Positions 1 through 9,986 are shown, numbered from the stretch's first letter. The stretch is 64,000 nt of DNA from DASWTL01 sp035575925 (GCA_035575925.1 DATLXK010000038.1:5338-69337), one strand, 5' to 3'. The notes: generated from the letters alone by a model not told the origin. A program made the numbers and translations.

Positions 1-1577
1 GAATGTCGGGTGGGTCCATCGGGCTTTTTGAAGGTAAACGCATAGGCCGCGCTAAAAATCTGGAAAACCTCGCAAAAGAGATACGAAACCTGGAAACCCA
101 GACAACTCAATTAAAAACATCAATACAAGTTGAAAGCGGGCGACTAACAGCTTATCAACACTCATCTAAAAAATCCGAACTTAAAACCCTTTTACACGAT
201 ATTAATCTATTAAATAACGAACTTACTGCAGTTAAAACTAAATCTGAACAATACCTGGCATTTATAGAAAGCAGTGAAACCCGAAAATCAGATATTGAGA
301 ATAAAATGCAGTCCATTGTTGTTGAACTGGCTGCTGCCGAACCTGAAATTTCGGTACTAAAAAGACAGCAATCACAAGCAGCGCACAAATTAATAGAAAA
401 ACAGGAAGCTTACAATCTACTGTCTGAACTGCTGAACGAAAAAGTAACGATTTATAACCAGACCAATATTAGCTTTCACCAGCAACAAAATAAGGTGTCG
501 GGAATTGAAAAAGATCTGGAATATCGCAGCAGTCAGGAGGGAAATCTGCACAGCAGAATTGAAGCCAGCTCAAATGGACTAAATAAAACCCAACTTGATA
601 TTAAAGATACAATGCAGCATGCTGACCATTCGGACGAAGCATTAATTGCTATGTATATACAAAAAGAAGGATTGGAAAAAGGAGTACAGGAGGCTGAACA
701 AGACTATTACGCTTCACGCGGCTTGATATCGACCTCTGAAGAAAAAATATCATCCCTTAGACGGCAAAAAGAACAGGGCGACCTAATCTCCAATGAAATA
801 AAAGATCAGAAAAATACGCTTAAGTTTGAGCTTAATGCATTAAAAGAAAGGCTTTCAGTAGAATTTTCTATTGATATTGAAGATCTGCTGGACAATGAAT
901 TATCAAATGATAATAGCGAAGAAGAGTTGATAGCAGCTACCGGACGAATGAAACGCCAGTTGGATGATTTCGGTTCGGTTAATCCCCTTGCAATGGAAGC
1001 TTATAACGAAATGGATGAACGATATAGGTTTATTACCGATCAGAAAAAAGATCTTTCGGATGCAAAAACTTCCCTTCTGGTAACGATAAAAGAAATAGAC
1101 GCTACCGCCCGGTTAAAATTTATGGATGCATTTAACCACGTAAGAGAGAATTTTATCCATGTATTCAGGTCGTTGTTTAATGAAGAGGATAGTTGTGACC
1201 TGATTCTTACAGATTCTGCAAATCCTCTCGAATCGGATATTGACATAATAGCCCGGCCAAAAGGCAAACGTCCGTTATCAATAAACCAGCTATCAGGAGG
1301 TGAGAAAACACTTACTGCAACGGCCCTGTTGTTTTCTCTTTATTTACTTAAACCTGCCCCCTTCTGTATTTTTGATGAAGTGGACGCCCCGCTGGATGAC
1401 ACCAACATCGATAAATTCAACAACATTATCCGAAAGTTCTCGTCAGATTCGCAGTTTATTATTGTTTCGCATAACAAACGAACCATAGCAAGTACAGACA
1501 TAATTTATGGTGTAACCATGATAGAACAGGGAATTTCCCGGGTTGTAGCGGTAGATATGCGGGAAGTAGAGATATAA
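1..1577 (+). CDS. smc: Chromosome segregation ATPase SMC, C-terminal half (5' end outside window)
   Basis: SMC organises and segregates the chromosome as an ATP-driven dimer with the kleisin ScpA and with ScpB. The frame is open from the window edge, so this is the later part of the protein (about 524 residues seen; whole SMCs are about 1150-1190). It begins just after the hinge with a GLFEGKRIGR-type segment. A long coiled coil rich in Glu, Lys and Gln follows to about residue 320. The C-terminal ATPase head has the ABC signature LSGGEK at about residue 430, Walker B FCIFDEVDAPLDD at about 455-467 and a switch histidine in IIVSHNKRT. The ATG at base 3 is internal, not a start. The gene is intact to its stop and ends just before a perfect palindrome. 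Family assignment is secure. Confidence 0.96.
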   Translation, partial: MSGGSIGLFEGKRIGRAKNLENLAKEIRNLETQTTQLKTSIQVESGRLTAYQHSSKKSELKTLLHDINLLNNELTAVKTKSEQYLAFIESSETRKSDIENKMQSIVVELAAAEPEISVLKRQQSQAAHKLIEKQEAYNLLSELLNEKVTIYNQTNISFHQQQNKVSGIEKDLEYRSSQEGNLHSRIEASSNGLNKTQLDIKDTMQHADHSDEALIAMYIQKEGLEKGVQEAEQDYYASRGLISTSEEKISSLRRQKEQGDLISNEIKDQKNTLKFELNALKERLSVEFSIDIEDLLDNELSNDNSEEELIAATGRMKRQLDDFGSVNPLAMEAYNEMDERYRFITDQKKDLSDAKTSLLVTIKEIDATARLKFMDAFNHVRENFIHVFRSLFNEEDSCDLILTDSANPLESDIDIIARPKGKRPLSINQLSGGEKTLTATALLFSLYLLKPAPFCIFDEVDAPLDDTNIDKFNNIIRKFSSDSQFIIVSHNKRTIASTDIIYGVTMIEQGISRVVAVDMREVEI

Positions 1578-1648
1578 AAGTACCCAGGTTAGTAATGCCT
1601 ACGCCCCAGGCAATTGAGAAAACTGCCTGAATGCGCTTTGAACAGCAC

Positions 1649-1682
1649 AGACTTACGAAGTTTTTAAAAACTTCGTAAGTCT
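1649..1682. terminator. 34-bp perfect palindrome between convergent genes (terminator-like, repeated at 10089)
   Basis: AGACTTACGAAGTTTTT is followed directly by its exact reverse complement, so the whole 34 bases are self-complementary with no unpaired loop, and CTCTTTT follows. It lies between the SMC gene and a gene facing it, where a bidirectional terminator is expected. The core ACTTACGAAGTTT recurs at 10089-10119, so it is also a dispersed repeat. Termination is inferred. Confidence 0.6.
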
Positions 1683-1767
1683 CTTTTGACTGACCCTTTA
1701 AAGCCAATACATCATCCTATGATCGATTAAGCAAATCACTTATAAATTACATAGTAAACTTCGTATA

Positions 1768-2379
1768 CTAATACTTCTTGTGGAAGCCATACCCACAAGC
1801 TAAACCGATTCCGACATAACTGTTTTTTGAAATATTACCAAATAACTTAACACCTACACCGCTACCAAAAGCGGTTGGTTTACCTACAGGTATTATTCCA
1901 TATATTTTAAATATCCTTTTTTCTTCTTTAAACCATTTAATGTTTACTTCGTATGGAACGCCTGTATACGTTGTGACTTTTTCAGTTTGTTGATTATTCT
2001 CAAAATTATAAATCTCTCTATAAGAATTACGAGAAACCCCGAATGATATATTTAATGATTGTCTGATATTAATAAACCTTAATCCATATAAGGCCGAATA
2101 TTCTTCTGAATTATATATTCCATTAATAATAACAAATGGGGTTATAGGAGTTAACATTACAGGTTTTAAAGTTAGTCTATGACTATACACCTGGCGTACG
2201 GTAAAAAAGCTCTTCTTTATTTGATAGTTTAATTCTGTTCCATATGAGAGCCCTCCTGCCCTTCCTGCTGAAACGCCCAAAAAAGATTCTGCGAATACTA
2301 TAGGGTTTTCTTTTTTTTTAATCTGACCGTAAGCTACAACCTGCCACAGACAGATGATTAATAAAAAATATTGCTTCAT
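1768..2379 (-). CDS. Hypothetical exported protein, possibly a small outer-membrane beta-barrel
   Basis: I do not recognise a named family. The 203-residue product starts with a signal peptide (MKQYFLLIICLWQVVAYGQ, cleavage probably after YGQ). The mature part alternates hydrophobic and polar residues with many aromatics. It contains strand-like stretches such as FTVRQVYSHRLTL and SLNISFGVSRNSYREIY, and ends with glycine-rich segments near SYVGIGLACGYGFHKKY. This pattern fits a small outer-membrane or periplasmic beta protein, but there is no catalytic motif. It is a single gene, convergent with SMC and followed upstream (55 bases) by the DUF2723 gene on the same strand. AT-rich DNA and many rare Ile/Asn codons suggest a lineage-specific gene. 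Confidence 0.6.
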   Translation of the reverse strand: MKQYFLLIICLWQVVAYGQIKKKENPIVFAESFLGVSAGRAGGLSYGTELNYQIKKSFFTVRQVYSHRLTLKPVMLTPITPFVIINGIYNSEEYSALYGLRFINIRQSLNISFGVSRNSYREIYNFENNQQTEKVTTYTGVPYEVNIKWFKEEKRIFKIYGIIPVGKPTAFGSGVGVKLFGNISKNSYVGIGLACGYGFHKKY

Positions 2380-2434
2380 TTGTTATAGTAGCTTATCTCA
2401 GTTAATATTCATTAACAAACTTATTTTTCTTAAA

Positions 2435-5400
2435 CTACCCCTCCAAAGAAAATACTAATTTCCCCCTCGCTGAATTAAATATATGCAATATATTTTTTGA
2501 TAGATCCATTTGCTGATTTTCTACAGCCAGCTTTTTAAAAGCATCCAGTAAGGACAACACGTTACCAATATCATTCCGGGCCAGCTTTTGATCCGCTTCA
2601 TTCAAACTGGCATAATAATTTAACTCACTTCCTAAAAAATCCGTAGCAGATTTAACCTGTTTGTTGGCTTTAACCATTTCATTCAATGAATACAAATTTC
2701 CCGCAGTACGGTACCTGGTAGCAGTATCTGCTACGCTGTAATTTCGTGATGGAAGTTCACTTAAGGCCTTATCCATTAGTTTATTTGCATTTGCAATCTT
2801 ATTTTCATGTAACAAGTTTGTAGTTAAGGTGTTAAATGCATTCCAGGTTAAATTAGCTACCCGTTGAGATTCAGGGTCGAGATGTGTGGCCTTTCGAAAA
2901 GAACTTAACTCAAATTTATTCATCAGGTTATTAAACATCACATCGGTGTGTGTAACATCAAACTTGTCACGCTCATCAGAAAGGGAATGATCTAAAGGTA
3001 ATAGGCGAAAAGCAAGGCCCTCCAGATGCAGGTATTTATCTAATCCATAATAGCTGTCGCTGCTTAACGTTGAGCTGAAATAAACAGGCCTTTTCCAGTT
3101 ATTATGCGCCAGGAGATCAAGTATAGCCAGGTCGCTCTTTGATACATAGTTTTTAGGATAAACCCACTCCATTTTAGAAACTATGTTAATTTTACTCTTA
3201 GGGTTAAGTGTTCCTGAACGTATAACCTGTTCAGGATCAACACTCATTTTAAACTTTTTTGTGGGCAGAAAATTCTCCCATGATCCGTCCTGCATTTCTA
3301 CTTTATCTGCCTGATTATCAGAAGTCAGTACTTCAAAAATCTCCATTAATTCTATAGAATCTGCCAAACCATACTCCGCATACGGGAGCACATCACGTAC
3401 ACCTTCCACATATTTTGATCCGTCCATGGTAATGGGCAAAGGTTTGGATGCGAATAGTTGCTTTTTCATTTGATTGATATACGAATCTTTATTAAGCAAC
3501 TCAGTATTTACCAGCCTGATATCTTTACGAACACCCTCAACCTGTTGTACGTACCAAAGCGGATAGGTATCATTATCGGCTTGGGTAAATAAAATTGCAT
3601 TTGGTGCACAGGATTGTAAATAATTAATCGCCATCTGCCTTGCGGTATAATTAGTAGAGCGATCATGATCATCCCATCCTTCGGATCCCATTATAAATGG
3701 AACCGCCGCAAAGCATACAACAGCTGCTAAAGCAGTGCTGATTACGGGTCGGGAAATCCTGGTCAAAAGTTCACGAACAGCTAAAACTCCCAGCCCTATA
3801 CTTATTGCAAATGCATAAAAAGAACCCACATAGGCGTAATCACGCTCGCGCACCTGCATAGGACTCTGGTTTAAATATATTACAATGGCAATCCCGGTAC
3901 AGAAAAATAACAATAATATAACTAAAGCATCTTTTCGGTTTTTACGATATTGGTAACTGATTCCGATAAGGCCTAAAATTAATGGCAAAGCATAGAAATA
4001 ATTGTGACCTGCATTATTTATAATTGAAACCGGTAACTCGTTTTGATTTCCTAAGTGCAGCTCATCCACAGCTTTTATTCCTGTTAACCAATTTCCGTTT
4101 CTGTTATCTCCTATGCCCTGGTAATCATCCTGCCTGCCGGCAAAATTCCAGAGAAAATAGCGAAAGTACATAAACCCGAGCTGGTAAGAAGTAAAGAATT
4201 GCAGGCTTTTTGAAAAGCTGGCCTGTTCTGTTTCGGGAATGTTTAACCATTGGCGATAAAATGACACATGCTTTGCTTCGTCGCTGTAAATCCGTGGAAA
4301 GATGATATTGCGATCGAATTTCCGCTTCATTTTAACACCTGCCACTTCATATTTATCTATTCCTTTACGATATCTCTTTCCGGTTTCGGTAGCACCTTCA
4401 TATTTGGAATCAAAATACTGGCCATAAAACAGTGGTTGCTCTTCGTACTGTTCTCTTACAAGATAACCATGCAGCGAATTTGCATTGTCGGGATTACTAA
4501 CGTTGATAGCAGTTTTCGCATTGGCCCTGATTACAATCATGGCATACGATGTATAGCCAAGTAAAATAAATGTGATACACACCAGCGCCAGGTTAAGGTT
4601 AACTTTTTTAGATTTAATAGAGTAGAAAACACCCCAACTTAAAGCAGTTGTTATAATTAAAGCGAAAAACACAGAACCGCTCCCAAAACCCATTCCGATA
4701 ATGTTTACAAAAAACAAATCGAATTTGGCTGCGAATAATATTAAATATTGAATGACTCCAAATTGAATAAAGCCAACAAAAACACATCCGGTTAATATCG
4801 CTTTAATTATCCCATGGGTAGTGTAATCAGGTGTTTTACGGAAATAGTAAACCAGTACTATGGCAGGTATGACAAGTAAATTTAGGAGATGGATACCGAT
4901 AGATAAACCCATTATGTAGGCAATTAAAACCAGGTAACGATTAGCTGAAGGCTCTTCTGCCCGGGCCTCCCACTTTAAAACTGCCCAAAAAACTACGGCA
5001 GTACACAACGCAGAAAGTGCATAAACCTCGGCCTCGACCGCTGAAAACCAGAATGTATCTGAAAATGCAAATGCCATAGAACCAACCACTCCGGCACTTA
5101 AGATAGTAGCAATTTGTATTTTGTCTAACTCTTTATCCTTTAGCTTCACAAGTTTCAAAGCCAACGCGGTGATGGTCCAAAAAAGAAACAGGATAGTAGC
5201 TGCACTTGCCGTAGCTGAACTCAAATTAACCCAAAACGCTATCTGTTCAGAATTAGATGCAGCTAAAGAAAATAGTTTCCCCAACATAATAAAAAGGGGT
5301 GCTCCTGGCTGATGCACAACCTGCAATCCAAACGCCGATGCTATAAATTCCCCGCAATCCCAGTAGCTTACTGTAGGCTGCATAGTTAATGAATAAATGC

Positions 5401-5461
5401 AAAAAGCCGCAACAAAACATAACCACCCAAAAAGATTATTAAGTTTAAAATACTGTTTCAT
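2435..5461 (-). CDS. DUF2723 (TMEM260/GT117-like) multi-pass membrane protein
   Basis: This large integral membrane protein belongs to DUF2723, the family of human TMEM260, a protein O-mannosyltransferase. The bacterial members are widespread in Bacteroidetes and are presumed to act with a lipid-linked sugar donor. The 1008 residues start with the family signature near residues 28-60 (TMQPTVSYWDCGEFIASAF, then VVHQPGAPLF), where the acidic Asp-Cys-Gly-Glu region resembles the donor-binding loop of GT-C enzymes. About a dozen hydrophobic segments follow to about residue 580. The C-terminal 400 residues are soluble, with DDHDRS and QADNDTYPLWY motifs and a helical tail. Length is normal for the family. 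It stands alone, with no sugar-transfer neighbours, so its substrate cannot be read from context. Family call is firm; glycosyltransferase activity is inferred. Confidence 0.85.
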   Translation of the reverse strand: MKQYFKLNNLFGWLCFVAAFCIYSLTMQPTVSYWDCGEFIASAFGLQVVHQPGAPLFIMLGKLFSLAASNSEQIAFWVNLSSATASAATILFLFWTITALALKLVKLKDKELDKIQIATILSAGVVGSMAFAFSDTFWFSAVEAEVYALSALCTAVVFWAVLKWEARAEEPSANRYLVLIAYIMGLSIGIHLLNLLVIPAIVLVYYFRKTPDYTTHGIIKAILTGCVFVGFIQFGVIQYLILFAAKFDLFFVNIIGMGFGSGSVFFALIITTALSWGVFYSIKSKKVNLNLALVCITFILLGYTSYAMIVIRANAKTAINVSNPDNANSLHGYLVREQYEEQPLFYGQYFDSKYEGATETGKRYRKGIDKYEVAGVKMKRKFDRNIIFPRIYSDEAKHVSFYRQWLNIPETEQASFSKSLQFFTSYQLGFMYFRYFLWNFAGRQDDYQGIGDNRNGNWLTGIKAVDELHLGNQNELPVSIINNAGHNYFYALPLILGLIGISYQYRKNRKDALVILLLFFCTGIAIVIYLNQSPMQVRERDYAYVGSFYAFAISIGLGVLAVRELLTRISRPVISTALAAVVCFAAVPFIMGSEGWDDHDRSTNYTARQMAINYLQSCAPNAILFTQADNDTYPLWYVQQVEGVRKDIRLVNTELLNKDSYINQMKKQLFASKPLPITMDGSKYVEGVRDVLPYAEYGLADSIELMEIFEVLTSDNQADKVEMQDGSWENFLPTKKFKMSVDPEQVIRSGTLNPKSKINIVSKMEWVYPKNYVSKSDLAILDLLAHNNWKRPVYFSSTLSSDSYYGLDKYLHLEGLAFRLLPLDHSLSDERDKFDVTHTDVMFNNLMNKFELSSFRKATHLDPESQRVANLTWNAFNTLTTNLLHENKIANANKLMDKALSELPSRNYSVADTATRYRTAGNLYSLNEMVKANKQVKSATDFLGSELNYYASLNEADQKLARNDIGNVLSLLDAFKKLAVENQQMDLSKNILHIFNSARGKLVFSLEG

Positions 5462-5579
5462 ATCAGAATGATTTGAAACGAATTTAGAAATTTACCTGTA
5501 GGGTACTAAAAGATTAACAATTTTTAACAATTGCAACAAATTCAATAAGATCAAGGGTATTCCGGTGTTCCCAATAGTA

Positions 5580-7190
5580 TTATTTCCTTAACTTAAACCT
5601 GGTTTCTACCATTCCCTTAAATGAATTATCTTCGGCTATATCTCTCACCTGTACTGATGATGAACTGACACTTGCTCCTTTGACACTGACCTTAGCAACA
5701 CTTGCAGTGGTGGCTGTAAAGCTTCCTTTAGTTAGATATGCTAAAGCTGCAGCAAAAGAAAGTTCCTTTGGATCTCCAAAACCTTGTGTTACATCATCCT
5801 TGGTAAGGGCATCCGGTGTAAAGCCGGCAAAATAATCCGTTTGTCCGTTAGAGTTAATACTGGTAAACATAGAATAATAAACATCATAACGGTTCTCAAC
5901 AGTTATTGGAAAAAACCCAATGGGCTTACCGTATGAGGTTTGACCTACCAATTTAACATTCATGTGGGGTTTAAGATTGTTAATCACCAACTCACTTGCA
6001 GAGGCAGATGACCTGGTAATAATAAAAATCACATTCTGAACACCTTCAAGAGTTCCTTCCTTTTGAAACTTAAATGTATTCTCGGCTTCTGAATAATCTA
6101 TATCCAGGTAAGTTAACATTCTACTTCCTGAAAATCTTACTTTGCCGTTCCCATCCAGCAATGGCTGGTTTTTTAAAATGGTTGCCTTACCGGATTGCAT
6201 TAACTCATTAAATTTCTCCTTGAACATCAGCTTACCGTTTAAGCTCGAAGGAGCAATCAGGTTTGTTAAATGCTCTGCTAATGAAACGTAACCCCCGCCA
6301 TTGTATCTCAGGTCTATTACAAGTTCGGTAACATTGGCAGCTGCAAATTTGGAAAATACCTGGTTAAGAGCAGCTTCTGAATTAGCATGATTTGAAAACC
6401 TTGCATACGCCAGATACCCGACTTTTTTACCGCTAGATGTTATAACAGTATCTTTATAAATAGGACTGCTTTTATATAATGATTTTGTTAAGGTAATAGA
6501 AAATAAAGTCCCGTCTTTCTTTTTTCCTCCAAGTACCACCGTGTTTCCGGCTATCGCATTTTCTATAACACTTGATTCCGTATCAAAATTTGTACCTACA
6601 GTAGTATTGTTAAATTTAGATACCAGATCCCCGCGTTCTAATCCGGCCTTATCGGCTGGTGATCCGGGGCTGGAATATTTTACTCTCACATCAAAAGAGG
6701 ATGTAGTACCAATTGCAGAGAAACTTAACCCCATATCATTACCATTTCCTTCCAGATCAACCGAGCTTTGCTGATGAGGAATATAAGCCGTGGGATTTTT
6801 AGTGGTTTTATCTTTTATATAAGAATATTTTGATGAGCCCGCAGTTAAAAATTCAAATGGTTTTGAGGTTAGCGGATTTATTTTTATTTGAGAGATATTA
6901 AACAACACCTGATTATAGTTCGAGAGATCTGTAGCACCACTGGTGTATTTACGTGGATTGAAGGTTTCATAAGATGGAAGATCATCATTCCAGTAATAAA
7001 CCTCTTTAGCATATAAAAAAATAGAATCCTTAGTCAATTCGCTGCTGGTTGCAGTTGGTACAGGAACAGGTATGGGTGCAGGAGATACTACAACAGAAGG
7101 GGCTAATTTGGGTTCTTTTTTACATGAAATAAAAAATATTGGTAACATTAAAAATATATAAGCCAGATAACATGGATATCTTTTTATCAT
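5580..7190 (-). CDS. S41-family C-terminal processing peptidase, lipoprotein with PDZ domain
   Basis: This is a serine protease of the tail-specific (Ctp/Prc-like) family, anchored in the cell envelope. The signal peptide ends in a lipobox with Cys23 (IFFISC followed by KKE). A proline-rich linker (about 30-48) leads to an N-terminal helical region, a PDZ domain at about 150-245 (GSPADKAGLERGDLV, LGGKKKDGTLF) and the S41 fold at about 250-470. The nucleophile is in SASASE (395-400) and the general-base lysine is Lys422 in GQTSYGKPIG. The NGGG of DLRYNGGGY (about 298-300) fits the oxyanion region. It is a free-standing gene divergent from the glycosidase at 7485. No substrate can be inferred. 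The catalytic Ser/Lys pair is intact, so it should be active. Confidence 0.9.
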   Translation of the reverse strand: MIKRYPCYLAYIFLMLPIFFISCKKEPKLAPSVVVSPAPIPVPVPTATSSELTKDSIFLYAKEVYYWNDDLPSYETFNPRKYTSGATDLSNYNQVLFNISQIKINPLTSKPFEFLTAGSSKYSYIKDKTTKNPTAYIPHQQSSVDLEGNGNDMGLSFSAIGTTSSFDVRVKYSSPGSPADKAGLERGDLVSKFNNTTVGTNFDTESSVIENAIAGNTVVLGGKKKDGTLFSITLTKSLYKSSPIYKDTVITSSGKKVGYLAYARFSNHANSEAALNQVFSKFAAANVTELVIDLRYNGGGYVSLAEHLTNLIAPSSLNGKLMFKEKFNELMQSGKATILKNQPLLDGNGKVRFSGSRMLTYLDIDYSEAENTFKFQKEGTLEGVQNVIFIITRSSASASELVINNLKPHMNVKLVGQTSYGKPIGFFPITVENRYDVYYSMFTSINSNGQTDYFAGFTPDALTKDDVTQGFGDPKELSFAAALAYLTKGSFTATTASVAKVSVKGASVSSSSVQVRDIAEDNSFKGMVETRFKLRK

Positions 7191-7280
7191 TTATAATAGG
7201 TTTTATTTGTGTTTCCTTATTATAACGTATATAACACATCGGTATTCTCCAAACTTAAATATAATTCAACTAATGAAATA

Positions 7281-7406
7281 TTCTAATTTATTAGAATTAA
7301 ATAGGCCGGCGATTCAGTTAAAAAACTGTAAGTCAGTATTTAATCAAACCATTCGGATTCTTGCATGTTTTGATTAATTAAAAATTAGAATACTTACAGT
7401 TTGCCG
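7281..7406. repeat. Composite inverted repeat in the divergent intergenic region
   Basis: Three nested or adjacent dyads lie between the divergent protease and glycosidase genes. TTCTAAT/ATTAGAA is at 7281-7296 with 2 bases between. AAACTGTAAGT at 7322-7332 pairs with ACTTACAGTTT at 7391-7401. TTAATCAAA at 7339-7347 pairs with TTTGATTAA at 7368-7376. CCGGC at 7306-7310 also has a GCCGG partner at 7402-7406. Together they could form a branched hairpin of about 100 bases. It may be a regulatory RNA leader, an operator set or a small non-autonomous repeat; the sequence alone does not decide. Confidence 0.5.
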
Positions 7407-7484
7407 GTATTTGCAATATTTCTTTTCTTATAAGTGAATTTTGTTATTTTTAATAAATATATTTACGCATAAAAACGCAATCAT

Positions 7485-9986
7485 ATGAAGAAATTTCTAC
7501 TGCCTATTTTTGTTTTGTTTATTATTTTTAATGCACAAGCACAAAATCCTCCTAAAAGAGAATTAAGGGGTGTATGGATCACAACGCACGTGAGTCTGGA
7601 TTGGCCAAATCGCACCCAAACCCCTGCCCAGCAACAATCTGCTTTAATTGGAATTTTAAACCATAATAAAGCTACAGGAATGAACGCTGCTTACTTCCAG
7701 GTGCGTGCCCAATCAGATGCCATGTACCAGAGCAGTCTAGAGCCATGGTCATATTATCTAACAAATAACCAGGGAACTGCTCCGAGCCCTTTTTATGATC
7801 CCATGCAATTTGGCATTGAAGAAACGCATAAGCGGGGAATGGAATTTCATGCCTGGATCAATCCTTACCGTGCTGTGGCTACGGTATCTAATTCCGGTAA
7901 TACTGCCCAGTATTCTGCGACCCATGTTTCAAGAACCCATCCTGAATGGATGCTTACAGTTGGGACAGTTCGAATATTAAATCCGGGCTTACCACAGGTT
8001 CGAGATCATATTACCAGCGTAATAGTTGATATTGTAAAGAGATACGATGTGGATGGAATACACTTTGATGATTATTTCTATCCAACTCCAACCAGCTCTA
8101 TTGCTGATGATGCTACTTATAATGCAGATCCACGTGGCTTCCCTGCTACTACTGCAGGCCGTGCAGATTGGCGCAGGGACAATATAAATATGTTAATCAA
8201 GCGTGTTTCTGACAGTATCAATGTCCTTAAACCTTGGGTTAAATTTGGTGTATCTCCCTCTGGTATATACATGAGTGCTGCAAATTCCCCAATCGGATCA
8301 AATACCTCAGCAGGTGCATTACAACATTATAAAGACTATTTTGCTGATACAAGAAAATGGATCCAGTCTGGTTGGGTAGACTATCTTGTTCCACAGATCT
8401 ATTGGTATAGAGGCCAATCAGGATCCGATTACAATATTTTAGTTCCGTGGTGGAATAATAATGCATTTGGAAGACACATTTACGTCGGATTAGCAGATTA
8501 TAAAGTTGGCACAACAGGCTGGACTAACCCTAGTGAACTACCTAACCAGATCAGGTTAAATAGAACTTATTCCAATATTTACGGCCAAATACACTTCCGA
8601 CACGCCTTCCTTAATGCTAATGCATTAAAATACCGGGATTCGGTAAGATTAAGGCTTTATAATAAGCCTGCTTTGTTACCGGCTATGCCCTGGAAAGATA
8701 ATGTGGCCCCAGCCCCTGCTACGGCATTAATATTAACTAAAAACTCCGCTACTTCTGTTACCTTATCCTGGACAAAACCGGCCGAAACCGTAAATGAGCT
8801 AGATAAGGCCAAAAGATTTGTTATTTACAGGTCTACCAATCAAATTATAAATCCTGAGATTGCAACTAATATTCTTGCTATCACAAATATGGACGAGAAT
8901 ACATATACTGATAATAGCCTGATTGCCGACAGTACTTATTATTATGCAGTTACCTCCCTGGACCGGCTTCATAATGAAAGTGGTATGACGAATATTGCGA
9001 GTAACGACAATGTTAGGCCTGTAGTTATTACTCAAAACATATCACGCACTTTAACCAATGGTTCGGTTTCTATCGCTGCAAATGAAATTGATAATGGATC
9101 ATCTGATAATTGGGGCATTGCTTCAATGACCTTAAGTAAAACATCATTTGATTGCTCAAATATTGGTGAAAATACAGTGACGTTATCTGTAACTGATAAA
9201 GCAGGTAATATTGATTCTGCTACCGCAATAGTCACCATAATAGGAACATTGCCTGAACCTATAATTAGTATTACACGTACGGATACAACTTTTACATCAT
9301 TACCTGAGAGTACAATTGCCCTGGGTTATGGTGCTCAAAGTTTAATATTTACAGCATCGAGCAGTACGACAAGCAATGGCACAACTTATTCATGGAGTCC
9401 GGCAACTGGTTTAAGCAGTACTAATACCGCTAATACAACCTTTACTCCTACTGCTGCAGGAACTTATACTTTTACTGTAGTAGCTACCAATGAGTTTGGT
9501 TGTTCAGCAACTGAGATTGTGACTATTACTGTTATTGATGCACGTTGCGAAAATGATAAAGTACTGGTGTGCAAAACCACGGGAAGCAAATCTAACCCAT
9601 CCAATCAGATTTGTATTTCTGCTAACGCAGTACCTGCACATTTAAAAAATGGTGGCATATTAGGTGCATGCAGTGGGGAAACAGTTACTACTACAACTGG
9701 TAACGTGGATTCGGAGCCAAACACGGTGTCTGTGCTTAGCGCTTATCCTAATCCTTTTACATCTCAAACTACAGTAACCTTTACTTTAGCTGAAAAAGAG
9801 AAACGCGTAATACTGGAAATTTATGATTTAATTGGAAACAGATTAAGTACAGTTTATCAGGGAGAAGCGGAAAAGAACAAAACTTATAGTTTCCCTGTGG
9901 ATGCAAGTAACTTCCAGGGACAATTCTTTAATGTCCGGTTAATAACACCAGGAAAGGTTTATAATTTCAGGCTTGTAAAAGAGTAA
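7485..9986 (+). CDS. Family-10-like glycosyl hydrolase (GHL10/DUF187) with FN3, Ig-like and T9SS sorting domains
   Basis: This is a probable secreted glycosidase of the GHL10/DUF187 group, whose members act on cell-surface or peptidoglycan-related glycans. A signal peptide (about 1-19, ending NAQAQ) precedes a TIM-barrel region at about 25-400. That region has the hallmark opening PKRELRGVWITTHVSLDWP, the HAWINPYRA motif and GIHFDDYFYP with paired aspartates expected at the active site. A fibronectin type III domain (about 405-505) and two Ig/PKD-like regions (about 505-690) follow. The last 85 residues are a type IX secretion sorting domain (AYPNPFTSQT, then VRLITPGKVYNFRLVKE), so the protein should cross the outer membrane and be surface-attached or released. 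A paralogue without the extra domains is at 28340. The exact substrate is unknown. Confidence 0.88.
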   Translation: MKKFLLPIFVLFIIFNAQAQNPPKRELRGVWITTHVSLDWPNRTQTPAQQQSALIGILNHNKATGMNAAYFQVRAQSDAMYQSSLEPWSYYLTNNQGTAPSPFYDPMQFGIEETHKRGMEFHAWINPYRAVATVSNSGNTAQYSATHVSRTHPEWMLTVGTVRILNPGLPQVRDHITSVIVDIVKRYDVDGIHFDDYFYPTPTSSIADDATYNADPRGFPATTAGRADWRRDNINMLIKRVSDSINVLKPWVKFGVSPSGIYMSAANSPIGSNTSAGALQHYKDYFADTRKWIQSGWVDYLVPQIYWYRGQSGSDYNILVPWWNNNAFGRHIYVGLADYKVGTTGWTNPSELPNQIRLNRTYSNIYGQIHFRHAFLNANALKYRDSVRLRLYNKPALLPAMPWKDNVAPAPATALILTKNSATSVTLSWTKPAETVNELDKAKRFVIYRSTNQIINPEIATNILAITNMDENTYTDNSLIADSTYYYAVTSLDRLHNESGMTNIASNDNVRPVVITQNISRTLTNGSVSIAANEIDNGSSDNWGIASMTLSKTSFDCSNIGENTVTLSVTDKAGNIDSATAIVTIIGTLPEPIISITRTDTTFTSLPESTIALGYGAQSLIFTASSSTTSNGTTYSWSPATGLSSTNTANTTFTPTAAGTYTFTVVATNEFGCSATEIVTITVIDARCENDKVLVCKTTGSKSNPSNQICISANAVPAHLKNGGILGACSGETVTTTTGNVDSEPNTVSVLSAYPNPFTSQTTVTFTLAEKEKRVILEIYDLIGNRLSTVYQGEAEKNKTYSFPVDASNFQGQFFNVRLITPGKVYNFRLVKE

